Assembly (NCBI RefSeq): GCF_029478665.1
Contig: NZ_JARPQB010000050.1
Coordinates: forward strand, 1-39,956
Source of the DNA: Pseudomonas entomophila
Lineage (GTDB): Bacteria > Pseudomonadota > Gammaproteobacteria > Pseudomonadales > Pseudomonadaceae
Length of the DNA: 39,956 nt
Direction of reading: 5' to 3'
Below the pieces are notes generated by a model that did no database searches, was not told where the DNA came from, and saw nothing but the letters and a program-made list of their open reading frames with translations. A program made the position numbers and the translations under genes. Position 1 is the stretch's first letter; every line of letters begins with the position of its first letter. This document shows, one piece after another, positions 25,402 through 32,756 of the stretch.

Positions 25402-26154
25402 TTACCCTTCAGCCGCCTCACGCTTCAAGCGTGCCCGACGCGCCATGATGTTGAGGATCTCGATAGCCGTCGAGAAGGCCATGGCTGCGTACACATAACC
25501 CTTCGGTACATGGGCGCCGAAACCTTCGGCGATCAGGGTCATGCCGATCATGATCAGGAAGCCCAGGGCCAGCATCACCACGGTCGGGTTGTCGTTGATG
25601 AACTTGGCCAGCGGGTCGGCGGCCACCAGCATCACGATCACGGCGCTGATCACGGCGATGATCATGATCGGCAGGTGCTCGGTCATGCCCACGGCGGTGA
25701 TGATGCTGTCGATCGAGAAGACGATGTCCAGCAGCAGGATCTGGAAGATCGCCGCGGTGAAGCCAATGGTCACGGTGCTGCCGACCTTGGACTCTTCCTT
25801 GGCGCCATGGGGGTCGACGCTTTCGTGGATCTCCTTGGTCGCCTTCCACAGCAGGAACAGGCCACCGGCAATGAGGATCATGTCCTTCCACGAGAAGGTG
25901 TGGCCGAACACCTCGATCACAGGCTCCGTCAGCTGGACGATCCAGGCCACGGTGCTGAGCAGTGCCAGGCGCATGATCAGGGCCATGCTGATACCGATGC
26001 GGCGAGCCTTGGAACGGTACTCCTCAGGCAGCTTGTTGGTGAGGATGGAGATGAAGATCAGGTTGTCGATGCCGAGTACGACCTCCATGGCCACCAGGGT
26101 GGCGAGGGCAACCCAGGCGGTGGGGCTTGCGGCGAGTTCCAGCAAATATTCCAT
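25402..26154 (-). CDS. TerC-family integral membrane protein
   Basis: 250 residues with about seven membrane helices. The acidic intramembrane motifs of the family are present: EVVLGIDNLIFISIL (residues 24-38) and LLLDIVFSIDSIITAVGM (about 138-155). TerC proteins are implicated in metal (Mn2+/Ca2+) export, including metalation of exported enzymes in Bacillus, and in tellurite resistance. It lies 15 bp downstream of a small lipoprotein gene on the same strand, with an AGCAGGA site in between. No riboswitch-like leader was noticed. Confidence 0.9.
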   Translation of the reverse strand: MEYLLELAASPTAWVALATLVAMEVVLGIDNLIFISILTNKLPEEYRSKARRIGISMALIMRLALLSTVAWIVQLTEPVIEVFGHTFSWKDMILIAGGLFLLWKATKEIHESVDPHGAKEESKVGSTVTIGFTAAIFQILLLDIVFSIDSIITAVGMTEHLPIMIIAVISAVIVMLVAADPLAKFINDNPTVVMLALGFLIMIGMTLIAEGFGAHVPKGYVYAAMAFSTAIEILNIMARRARLKREAAEG

Positions 26155-26169
26155 GGGTCAGTCCTGCTC

Positions 26170-26409
26170 TCAGATGTCCTGGGTGTCTTTCTTGTCGTCT
26201 TCGGCCTTGGCCTTATCGCCATCGCTGCCGATAGCCTCGCTCAGGGCTTCCTGGGCGGCGTCGTTGGTCTTGTCGATGGCCTGCTTGGCGGTTTCCGCCG
26301 CCTGGTCGAGCATCTGCTGGGCGGATTTCTCGGCCTGGTCGCAGCCGGACATGGCGAACAGTGCCAGCGCCAGCACCAGCGGTGTACCAATGGATTTGAG
26401 TTGTAGCAT
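26170..26409 (-). CDS. Small lipoprotein, helical, upstream of terC
   Basis: 79 residues. Signal with lipobox AMSGC (Cys23), next residue Asp, which can retain a lipoprotein in the inner membrane. The mature part is Ala-, Glu-, Lys- and Asp-rich and almost entirely helical (AEKSAQQMLDQAAETAKQAI and on), ending in a highly acidic KAEDDKKDTQDI. It resembles other small Lpp-like or entericidin-like lipoproteins, without firm family. A GCGAGGA site precedes the ATG. It is the first gene of a two-gene unit with terC and divergent from nhaR. Confidence 0.85.
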   Translation of the reverse strand: MLQLKSIGTPLVLALALFAMSGCDQAEKSAQQMLDQAAETAKQAIDKTNDAAQEALSEAIGSDGDKAKAEDDKKDTQDI

Positions 26410-26491
26410 GGGGTCCTCGCTTGTCGAATTCCGTGCGGCGCGTCATGCGCCTGATGGGGTCGCATTCTAGAGAGACTGAAACATCCGGAAA

Positions 26492-26530
26492 ATTCGTATT
26501 TTCAGCGTATATACTTCGGTTTTTACGAAT
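26492..26530. promoter_or_regulatory. Inverted repeat in the nhaR/lipoprotein divergent promoter
   Basis: ATTCGTA (26492-26498) and TACGAAT (26524-26530) form a perfect 7-bp dyad with 25 bp between, just upstream of nhaR. The A+T-rich centre (CGTATATACT) probably holds a -10 element. Position and size suit a LysR-type tetramer. Confidence 0.5.
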
Positions 26531-26541
26531 ATGGACGCGCC

Positions 26542-27435
26542 ATGCTCAACTACCGCCAGCTCCACTATTTCTGGGCTGTGGCCAAGACCGGCAGCATCGC
26601 CCGCGCCAGCGAACAACTGAACCTCACCCCGCAGACCATCAGCGGCCAGATCAGCCTGTTCGAGCAGACCTGGAACCTCGAACTGTTCCAGCGCGTCGGC
26701 CGCCAACTGGAACTCACCGAGACAGGGCGCCAGGCACTGGTCTATGCCGAGCAGATGTTCCAGATCGGCGGCGAGCTGGAAGCCATGCTGCGGTCTGGGC
26801 CACAGGAGCAGATACTGTTTCGCGTGGGGGTGGCCGACGTGGTGCCCAAGTCCATCGTCTACCGCCTGCTGGCACCGACCATGGAGCTGGACGAGGTGCT
26901 GCGCATCAATTGCCGCGAGGACAAGTTCGAGCGTCTGCTCGCGGACCTGGCGATCCAGCGCCTGGACCTGGTGATTTCCGACAGCCCGATGCCCAGCCAC
27001 CTGGATATCAAGGGCTACAGCCAGAAACTCGGCGAATGCGGCCTGAGCTTCTTCGCCACCCACGCCCTCGCCGAGTTGCTCGACAAGCCCTTCCCCGCCT
27101 GCCTGGACGACGCGCCGCTGCTGATCCCCGGCCAGGAGACCGTGGTGCGCAGCCGCCTGCTGCGCTGGTTGGCCGAGCAGCAGGTGCAGCCACGAATCGT
27201 CGGCGAGTTCGACGACAGTGCGTTGATGCAGGCGTTCGGGCAGTCCGGCAGCGGAATCTTTGTCGCCCCCAGCGTGATCGCCGAAGAGGTGTGCCGGCAG
27301 TATGGCGTGCGCCTGATCGGCCAGACCGAGGCGGTGAACGAGTCGTTCTATGCCATCTCGGTGGAGAGGAAGGTCAAGCACCCCGGGATCATCGCAATCA
27401 CTGAAGGCGCGCGGCGGGAGCTATTCAACTGGTAG
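26542..27435 (+). CDS. nhaR: LysR-family regulator, NhaR-like
   Basis: 297 residues. The winged helix-turn-helix spans residues 4-62 (LNYRQLHYFWAVAKTGSIAR, then NLTPQTISGQISLFEQ). NhaR-type positions such as TWNLELFQRVGRQLELTETG are clear, and the ligand-binding domain follows. In E. coli, NhaR senses Na+ and activates nhaA. No antiporter is adjacent here; it is divergent from the lipoprotein-terC pair, which is the likeliest target along with itself. nhaB is 23 kb away in the window. Confidence 0.88.
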   Translation: MLNYRQLHYFWAVAKTGSIARASEQLNLTPQTISGQISLFEQTWNLELFQRVGRQLELTETGRQALVYAEQMFQIGGELEAMLRSGPQEQILFRVGVADVVPKSIVYRLLAPTMELDEVLRINCREDKFERLLADLAIQRLDLVISDSPMPSHLDIKGYSQKLGECGLSFFATHALAELLDKPFPACLDDAPLLIPGQETVVRSRLLRWLAEQQVQPRIVGEFDDSALMQAFGQSGSGIFVAPSVIAEEVCRQYGVRLIGQTEAVNESFYAISVERKVKHPGIIAITEGARRELFNW

Positions 27436-27440
27436 CGACC

Positions 27441-27510
27441 TGTAGGAGCCGGCAAAGCCTGCGAACACCGGCAAAGCCGGTGCCAATCACCGCGGTGCCC
27501 GCTCCCACAA
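27441..27510. repeat. Degenerate REP element with internal palindrome
   Basis: It begins TGTAGGAGCCGGCAAAGCC and ends GCCCGCTCCCACA. Inside, CACCGGC-AAA-GCCGGTG (27466-27482) is a perfect 7-bp hairpin. It lies between the convergent nhaR and tetR genes. Confidence 0.75.
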
Positions 27511-27512
27511 GG

Positions 27513-28109
27513 TCAATGCCGCCCCACCATCGCCACGATGGTTGCCTGCAATTCCTCCTTGGCTTCCCGCGCCTCCAGCTCACCGGCCGCCGCGCCCTGG
27601 GACAGCGCCTCCGCCGCCCCCACCAGCGCCCGCATCCCGGCCTGGCCGATGCGGCCTGCGGCCGAGAACGGCTCCAACGCCTCCCGGCACTTGGCGAGGA
27701 ACGGCCCCTCATAGATACGCTTGAGCGCCTCCAGCTCCGGCGAGCCGGCCAGCGCCGCGCTCACACCAGGAATCTCCCGCCCCTGGCTCATCACGCAATC
27801 CACATACGCCTCGGCGATCACCCAGGCCCTGCCCGGCAGATCGGCCGCGCAGCCCGCCAGGGCGCTGTCGAGCATGGCGGTCTGGCGCGCGTCGTACTCT
27901 TGATACAACGCCACCAGCAACCCGGTACGGGTTTCAAAATGGTCGTACACCACAGGCTTGGTCACCCCAGCCTGCTCGGCCAGGCGCCCAAGGCTCAAGG
28001 CATCGGTCCCTTCCTCACGCACCAACCGCCAGGCCACATCAAGCAACTGGCGGCGACGCTCCTCACGGGACAGGCGCTTGCGCGCAGCGGGTTTGTCATC
28101 GCTTGACAT
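27513..28109 (-). CDS. TetR-family transcriptional regulator
   Basis: 198 residues. The N-terminal DNA-binding domain reads RREQLLDVAW-like helix 1 and then LSLGRLAEQAGVTKPVVYDHF (helix-turn-helix, about residues 37-57). The C-terminal ligand domain is not recognisable to a ligand class. It is divergent from a quinone-reductase-like gene across 93 bp containing a 27-bp dyad, the usual arrangement for a local autorepressor. Its likely role is derepression of the reductase in response to an electrophile or quinone (inference). Confidence 0.9.
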   Translation of the reverse strand: MSSDDKPAARKRLSREERRRQLLDVAWRLVREEGTDALSLGRLAEQAGVTKPVVYDHFETRTGLLVALYQEYDARQTAMLDSALAGCAADLPGRAWVIAEAYVDCVMSQGREIPGVSAALAGSPELEALKRIYEGPFLAKCREALEPFSAAGRIGQAGMRALVGAAEALSQGAAAGELEAREAKEELQATIVAMVGRH

Positions 28110-28123
28110 CGCTTACCTACCAA

Positions 28124-28150
28124 AAGTAACTTACCAACGGTAACTTACTG
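28124..28150. promoter_or_regulatory. 27-bp dyad, probable TetR operator
   Basis: AAGTAACTTACC-AAC-GGTAACTTACTG has 10 of 12 positions symmetric. It contains two copies of the 9-bp near-palindrome GTAACTTAC (28126-28134, 28140-28148). It lies 15 bp from the tetR start and overlaps the probable promoter of the reductase (TATATA at about 28155). Confidence 0.7.
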
Positions 28151-28202
28151 CGAGTATATAGCGCCCACCCCTTTCGTGCATCCTGCTTCTGGAGAACCTG
28201 CC

Positions 28203-28802
28203 ATGCATGCCCTGATCGTCATTGGCCACCACGACCCCGACTCCCTCACCCACGCTATCGCCGAACAAATCGCCGCCGGCCTGCGCGCCTCAGGCCACAC
28301 CAGCGAATTCGCCGATCTGGCCCGCGAAGGTTTCGACCCACGCTTCAGCCTGGCCGACCACGCCGTCCACCGCCTGCAGGCCGCACCACCTGCGGATGTG
28401 CTGGCCGAACAGGCGCGCATCGACCACGCCGACACCCTGGTGCTGGTCTACCCCGTCTACTGGTGGTCGCTGCCCGCCCTGCTCAAAGGCTGGGTCGAGC
28501 GGGTGTTCAGCCATGGCTGGGCGTTCGCCTATACCGCCGAGGGCAAGATCAACAAGTTGCTCAAGGGCCGGACCGCGCACCTGGTCGGCGTGGCCGGGGC
28601 CGACGCCGGTACCTTCGACCGGCATGGCTACGGCGAGGCGATGCGCGTGCAGATCGAGCACGGCATCTTCGACTACTGCGGTGCTCGGGTATTGAGTTCC
28701 ACCCTGTTCACCGACAGCGAGAGTGTGCCCGGCACCCAGCTCCTGGCGCCTGCCCATGCACTGGGCAAGGTGTTGTTCGAAAAAAACGAGGTCGCTGCCT
28801 GA
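28203..28802 (+). CDS. NAD(P)H-dependent oxidoreductase, NQO1/KefF-like flavodoxin fold
   Basis: 199 residues. The fold signature is MHALIVIGHHDPDSLTHAIA (FMN/FAD phosphate loop), then LVLVYPVYWWSLPALLKGWVERVF, typical of the quinone reductase/modulator-of-drug-activity family, and the GVAGAD loop. Such enzymes reduce quinones by two electrons, avoiding semiquinones. ATG 28203 has GGAG 10 bp upstream. Control by the divergent TetR protein is likely. Confidence 0.88.
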   Translation: MHALIVIGHHDPDSLTHAIAEQIAAGLRASGHTSEFADLAREGFDPRFSLADHAVHRLQAAPPADVLAEQARIDHADTLVLVYPVYWWSLPALLKGWVERVFSHGWAFAYTAEGKINKLLKGRTAHLVGVAGADAGTFDRHGYGEAMRVQIEHGIFDYCGARVLSSTLFTDSESVPGTQLLAPAHALGKVLFEKNEVAA

Positions 28803-28808
28803 GTGGTT

Positions 28809-29357
28809 TCAACTGCCCGGCAATGGCCAGTGCGCCAACGGCAAGTATCGCCCTTTGCGTGATTCGTAGAGGGTGAACTGCCGGGCGGTGAGGAAGCATT
28901 CAGGTGGCGTGCCGGCCTCGGGTGGCTGGCCGCGATAGTCCCGGGACAGGGTCAGGTGTGGTCGGTACTCGCGTCTCGCAGCCTCCACCCCCAAGGGCAG
29001 TAGCGCCTGGTGCAAGCCATATACCAGCTGGCTCAGGGCCGCAGGTGTATCCTGTGGCACCAGCACCAGGGCATTGGCCCGTTGCCAAACCTGCAAGCGA
29101 TCGAGCAGCAGGCGCAACGGCGCCTGCGGGCGCTGCAGCGGGTCGACCGCAGCGCAGATCGCCGGCACCTGATCGGCATCCACATCGCCGAGGAACAGCA
29201 AGGTGACATGGAAGTTGTCCGCCGGTACCGGCTTGCCGCTGCGCAGGTTCAGTTCGCGCCGCCATTGGGCCAGGGCGCGACGCTGGGCATCGCTCACCGA
29301 CAGGGCGAAGAACAGGCGCTTGAACGGGGCGCCGCTGGGGCGTGCATCCTGGACCAT
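28809..29357 (-). CDS. thpR: RNA 2',3'-cyclic phosphodiesterase ThpR
   Basis: 182 residues of the 2H phosphoesterase family (formerly LigT). The two catalytic HxT motifs are seen in FHVTLLFLG (about residues 49-57) and RPHLTLSRD (about 131-139). RLFFALSVSD opens the domain. The frame extends far upstream, but ATG 29357 follows AAGGAG by 7 bp. The enzyme hydrolyses 2',3'-cyclic phosphate RNA ends to 2'-phosphate. It converges with the reductase gene, 6 bp apart. Confidence 0.92.
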   Translation of the reverse strand: MVQDARPSGAPFKRLFFALSVSDAQRRALAQWRRELNLRSGKPVPADNFHVTLLFLGDVDADQVPAICAAVDPLQRPQAPLRLLLDRLQVWQRANALVLVPQDTPAALSQLVYGLHQALLPLGVEAARREYRPHLTLSRDYRGQPPEAGTPPECFLTARQFTLYESRKGRYLPLAHWPLPGS

Positions 29358-29463
29358 GTGGTACTCCTTGGGCGCGGAGGGAGGTACGAGTGTACAGGCC
29401 CAGGTGCGAACCTTTTCAAGGTCAGTGGCAGCGGTTGCTTCCGGCCCATGAAAATGTGCATGG

Positions 29464-29490
29464 CGCATCGCGGCTGAAGCCGCTCCTGCA
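29464..29490. repeat. Single REP unit
   Basis: GCATCGCGGCTGAAGCC followed by GCTCCTGCA, half of the element seen as a pair at 22476-22545. Confidence 0.7.
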
Positions 29491-29791
29491 GTCAGGCGAG
29501 GCAATGACAGCGATCCGCGACGGCCAACCATGGTATGACAGGTGTGGCACGTTGCAACAACCGTAGGATCGGATTCATCCGCGATGCGCCGCGCGGGCGG
29601 CACTCGATCTTCAGGGCGCTGCAACCCTCCCGTCGGACACCTTGAAAAAACCGGCCCCCAAGCACGGAATGACAACCCACCTCCAGTTGAATCGTTTACG
29701 CAACCCGTAGGCCATTACACCTAAGTCGCCCGGATTTGTCGTAACAATAAGTACAAACCCAAGTCGCGATTGTTTATGCTGGCGGGCTCAA

Positions 29792-29814
29792 GCCATGGCG
29801 CATGGCCATTTTTT
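29792..29814 (+). promoter_or_regulatory. Terminator-like hairpin in the lpxO leader
   Basis: GCCATG-GCG-CATGGC is a perfect 6-bp stem, two bases before TTTTTT (29809-29814), all within 40 bp upstream of the lpxO ATG. In the lpxO direction it has the form of a weak intrinsic terminator and might act as attenuator. Confidence 0.4.
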
Positions 29815-29830
29815 AGACAAGTAACCGTCC

Positions 29831-30730
29831 ATGAAAATCGCACTCGTACTGATCTTCGTCCTCTCGATCGCCTATGTTCACCTGCGCGGTCGGGTGCGTC
29901 ACAAGCTGACCCGCCAACTGGGCGACCACTCCAGTTTCCTGGCACCGGTCAACAGCTTCCTCTACCTGTTCTCCAGACACCCGGCCAAGCCCTACCTGCC
30001 GGTCGAGGCCTTCCCCGAGCTGCAGACGCTCCAGGACCACTGGCAGGAGATCCGCGAAGAGGCGCAGCAACTGCTGCACGCGGGCGAGATCAAGAAGTCC
30101 GACAACTACGACGATGTCGGCTTCAACTCGTTCTTCAAGACTGGTTGGAAGCGCTTCTACCTGAAGTGGTACGGCGAGAGCCACCCGTCGGCGATGACCC
30201 TGTGCCCACGCACCACCGAGCTGCTGCAGGGCATCGGTTCGGTCAAGGCGGCGATGTTCGCCACCCTGCCACCAGGCGCCAAGCTGGTGCGCCACCGCGA
30301 CCCCTATGCCGGCTCGTATCGCTACCACCTGGGCCTGGACACGCCCAACGACGACGGCTGCTACATCGACGTCGACGGCGAGAAGTACTCGTGGCGCGAC
30401 GGCCAGGCCGTGGTGTTCGACGAAACCTATATCCACTACGCCGCCAACACCACCGAGCACAACCGCATCATCCTGTTCTGCGACGTCGAGCGTCCGCTCA
30501 AGTACCGTTGGGCAAGTGCCTTCAACCGCTGGTTCAGCCGCAACGTGATGGCCGCCGCCGCCGCGCCCAACGACGCCAATGACAAGACCGGCGGCATCAA
30601 CCGCCTGTTCACCCGCATCTACAAGATCCGTGAGCGTGGCAAGGCGATGAAGAAACGCAACCGCACCCGCTACTACCTGGAGAAGTGGGCGGTGGTCGCG
30701 GCGCTGGTGCTGGTGTTCATCTATATCTGA
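29831..30730 (+). CDS. lpxO: Lipid A hydroxylase LpxO
   Basis: 299-residue Fe(II)/2-oxoglutarate dioxygenase of the aspartyl/asparaginyl beta-hydroxylase family, which 2-hydroxylates a lipid A acyl chain at the inner membrane. Hydrophobic segments at both ends (residues 2-17 and 282-299) anchor it. The iron ligands are seen in VRHRDPYAGSYRYHLGL and ETYIHYAANTTEHNR; the 2-oxoglutarate-binding Arg follows. Length is typical of LpxO. It is monocistronic, with a hairpin after the stop. The ribosome binding site is poor. Confidence 0.92.
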   Translation: MKIALVLIFVLSIAYVHLRGRVRHKLTRQLGDHSSFLAPVNSFLYLFSRHPAKPYLPVEAFPELQTLQDHWQEIREEAQQLLHAGEIKKSDNYDDVGFNSFFKTGWKRFYLKWYGESHPSAMTLCPRTTELLQGIGSVKAAMFATLPPGAKLVRHRDPYAGSYRYHLGLDTPNDDGCYIDVDGEKYSWRDGQAVVFDETYIHYAANTTEHNRIILFCDVERPLKYRWASAFNRWFSRNVMAAAAAPNDANDKTGGINRLFTRIYKIRERGKAMKKRNRTRYYLEKWAVVAALVLVFIYI

Positions 30731-30736
30731 TCGCCT

Positions 30737-30761
30737 CTTGGGGCTGCCACGCAGCCCCAAG
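30737..30761 (+). terminator. Hairpin after lpxO
   Basis: CTTGGGGCTGC-CAC-GCAGCCCCAAG is a perfect 11-bp stem with a 3-base loop, 7 bp past the stop. There is no T tract. Confidence 0.65.
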
Positions 30762-30818
30762 GACCTCAACTTCGACTAGCCTGATAGCTCCTGTTGCCAA
30801 CCTGACAAGGTGAAGACG

Positions 30819-31163
30819 ATGAGCATGATGGACTGGGACGCCTACCGTAAGCAGTTGATGGCCGGCATCGGCGATCTCAAGCAACTCTCCCCCGACACCG
30901 TGGCGGGCTACATGACGGCCAGCGGTGCCGGCACCAAGACCAACCACCTGGACGCCAAGACCCGCGAGCTGATCTCCCTGGCCGTGGCGGTTACCACCCG
31001 TTGCGATGGCTGCATAGCGGTACATTCGCAGCAGGCGGTCAAGCACGGCGCCACCCGCGAAGAAATCGCCGAAGCGCTCGGCGTCGCCGTGGCGATGAAC
31101 GCCGGCGCGGCACTGGTCTACTCGGCACGGGCGCTGGACGCCGTCGGCAAGGCCGGCGCCTGA
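30819..31163 (+). CDS. Carboxymuconolactone decarboxylase/AhpD-like protein
   Basis: 114-residue all-helical protein. The AhpD-type active site TTRCDGCIAVHSQQAVKHGA shows the CxxC pair with the following His; GATREEIAEALGVAVAMNAG is the family C-terminal helix. Such proteins are small peroxidases or thiol oxidoreductases. A GTG three codons earlier is possible, but ATG 30819 is better spaced from AAGG. Probably a stand-alone gene; a GNAT gene follows after 78 bp. Confidence 0.88.
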   Translation: MSMMDWDAYRKQLMAGIGDLKQLSPDTVAGYMTASGAGTKTNHLDAKTRELISLAVAVTTRCDGCIAVHSQQAVKHGATREEIAEALGVAVAMNAGAALVYSARALDAVGKAGA

Positions 31164-31241
31164 CCTCGCGCGGCGTCGCCGCCCTTGCGCGACGGCGCCG
31201 CGATACCCAGACTGGGCGGCCCAGCCCGTGCAGGTATCACC

Positions 31242-31811
31242 ATGATCCACATTCGCCCCATGACCCCGGAAGACTTCGAGCGCTTCTGGCCCACCTTCCA
31301 GGCCATCGTCCAGGCCCGCCAGACCTACGCCTTCGACCCCGAACTCGACATCGACCGGGCCCGTCAGCTGTGGCTCGAACTGCCCCTGCGCACCCTGGTG
31401 GCCGAGGAAGACGGCAAACTGCTCGGCTCCTACTTCCTCAAGGCCAATGCCGCCGGCCCCGGCGCGCACGTGGGCAACTGCGGCTACATGGTCTGCGAGC
31501 AGGCCCGTGGCCGTGGCGTGGCCAGGCTGATGTGCGAGCACTCACAGAAGCTGGCGCGCCAGGAAGGCTTCCTGGCCCTGCAGTTCAATTCGGTGGTGGC
31601 CACCAACGAAGTGGCCGTGGCGCTGTGGCACGCGCTGGGCTTCGAGACCGTCGGGCGACTGCCCAAGGCCTATCGCCATGCCGAGCATGGGCTGGTGGAT
31701 TGCCTGGTGATGTACAAGTGGCTGGCCGACGAACCGGTGGTGGAGAAGCCGCCCTTGCTGATCGGGCGCAAGAATATCGAGGCGCGGGTTTCCCGCCGCC
31801 GCGGCCGGTAA
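31242..31811 (+). CDS. GNAT-family N-acetyltransferase
   Basis: 189 residues, beginning MIHIRPMTPEDFERFWPTF. The acetyl-CoA loop QARGRGVARLMCEHS is at about residues 87-101, and the NEVAVALWHALGFETVGRLP motif is intact. It resembles yeast Mpr1/phosphinothricin-type GNATs in the GNCGYMV strand. A C-terminal extension of about 25 residues (KPPLLIGRKNIEARV) is unusual. Substrate unknown. Confidence 0.86.
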   Translation: MIHIRPMTPEDFERFWPTFQAIVQARQTYAFDPELDIDRARQLWLELPLRTLVAEEDGKLLGSYFLKANAAGPGAHVGNCGYMVCEQARGRGVARLMCEHSQKLARQEGFLALQFNSVVATNEVAVALWHALGFETVGRLPKAYRHAEHGLVDCLVMYKWLADEPVVEKPPLLIGRKNIEARVSRRRGR

Positions 31812-31818
31812 CTGCCCC

Positions 31819-31906
31819 TGTAGGAGCCGGCCTTGCCGGCGAACACCGGCATGGCCGGTGCCATTCACCGCGTCGCCGGGTTCGCCGGCACGGCTGGCGC
31901 CTACAG
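31819..31906. repeat. REP pair (inverted), GTAGGAGCCGGCC family
   Basis: TGTAGGAGCCGGCCTTGCCG-GCGAA faces TTCGC-CGGCACGGCTGGCGCCTACA (imperfect). Two internal CCGGCATGGCCGG palindromes lie between. It sits between the convergent GNAT and membrane-protein genes. Confidence 0.85.
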
Positions 31907-31908
31907 GT

Positions 31909-32640
31909 TTACAGTGAGGCTCTGGCGCGGCGCGGCCCAAGGCTGTGATAACCGAGCCCCAGCACACAGGCCACCAGCACCACCAACAGCACCATCAGTT
32001 CCCGGCTGTAGCGCGCCACCAGCGCCGGGAAGCCGATCACCTCGCGGTACACCTGGACATCGGCCGTGCCGCCGGCATACCGAATGTTCACCCCGCCATG
32101 GCGAACCAACGAGTAGTCCGAATCGAAATACACCCACACCTTGCTCTGGCCTGCCGCATCGATGGCGGGGATCTCGACGATGCCGGTCGGCGCCGGGATC
32201 AGTCTGTCGTTGCCCGCATCGTCGCGAACCTGCACCAGTCCCTTGGCCGGCAGACGAATCTTCACGGCCTTGACCGGCTCCTTGCGGTGGTTGATCAGCT
32301 CGATGAGCAACCCGGTGCGGTGGTCCACCAGGCCAGCCTCGAACGGCTTGGCGAACAGCTGCAGGTAAGGCGCCTGGGCCAGTTCGACCAGGCGCTCGAT
32401 CTGCGGATGGCTCAGTGCTCCGTCGCTGACCTCACTGATGCGCGCATGCAAGCGCTCGTACTTGAGCAGTTCGTTGGTCTGGCTGATGCGTTCGCTGAAC
32501 TGGCCCGGGTAGGTGAGGTAGGCGTAGGTCAGGCGCGCCTCGAGGCGGTCGCCATTGCGCAGCACCGCATAAAGCACGGCTGCGATGATGGCGACCACTA
32601 GCAGGCCCACGAGAGATTTACCGATTTTTTCCCAGCTCAC
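31909..32640 (-). CDS. Membrane protein of unknown function
   Basis: 243 residues with one N-terminal (about residues 6-25) and one C-terminal (about 218-236) membrane helix, and a periplasmic or cytoplasmic middle of about 190 residues. The middle begins helical (FSERISQTNELLKYERL) and ends in a beta-rich segment with VWVYFDSDYSLVRHGGVNI. GTG 32640 is chosen because AAGGA lies 9 bp upstream; an ATG at 32658 lacks one. No family recognised. Same strand as the hydrolase gene upstream (116 bp gap). Confidence 0.75.
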   Translation of the reverse strand: MSWEKIGKSLVGLLVVAIIAAVLYAVLRNGDRLEARLTYAYLTYPGQFSERISQTNELLKYERLHARISEVSDGALSHPQIERLVELAQAPYLQLFAKPFEAGLVDHRTGLLIELINHRKEPVKAVKIRLPAKGLVQVRDDAGNDRLIPAPTGIVEIPAIDAAGQSKVWVYFDSDYSLVRHGGVNIRYAGGTADVQVYREVIGFPALVARYSRELMVLLVVLVACVLGLGYHSLGPRRARASL

Positions 32641-32756
32641 CCCAGTGGTTCCTTGCATCGTTGTGTCGACAGTTCATTTTTTTGCCGGCAAAGCGTGCCA
32701 AGAACCGGGGCGATGGGCAAGCACCTTCCTGCCTGTCGATCACGGCGGCCGTCAGG

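Larger units (their letters stand above)
29358..29830. other. Intergenic region between thpR and lpxO
   Basis: 473 bp without a convincing gene. The left part holds a single REP unit at 29464-29490. The right 200 bp are less GC-rich and lead to lpxO. They contain a possible -10 (TTTATGCT, about 29772) and a hairpin followed by six T at 29792-29814. Confidence 0.6.

Noticed and set aside
25402..26410. Manganese (yybP-ykoY) riboswitch before terC
   Set aside because: Only 15 bp separate the lipoprotein and terC genes, and the region upstream of the lipoprotein shows no such fold by eye.
29366..29675. Longer N-terminus of ThpR
   Set aside because: It reads through a REP unit; ATG 29357 with AAGGAG starts exactly at the domain.
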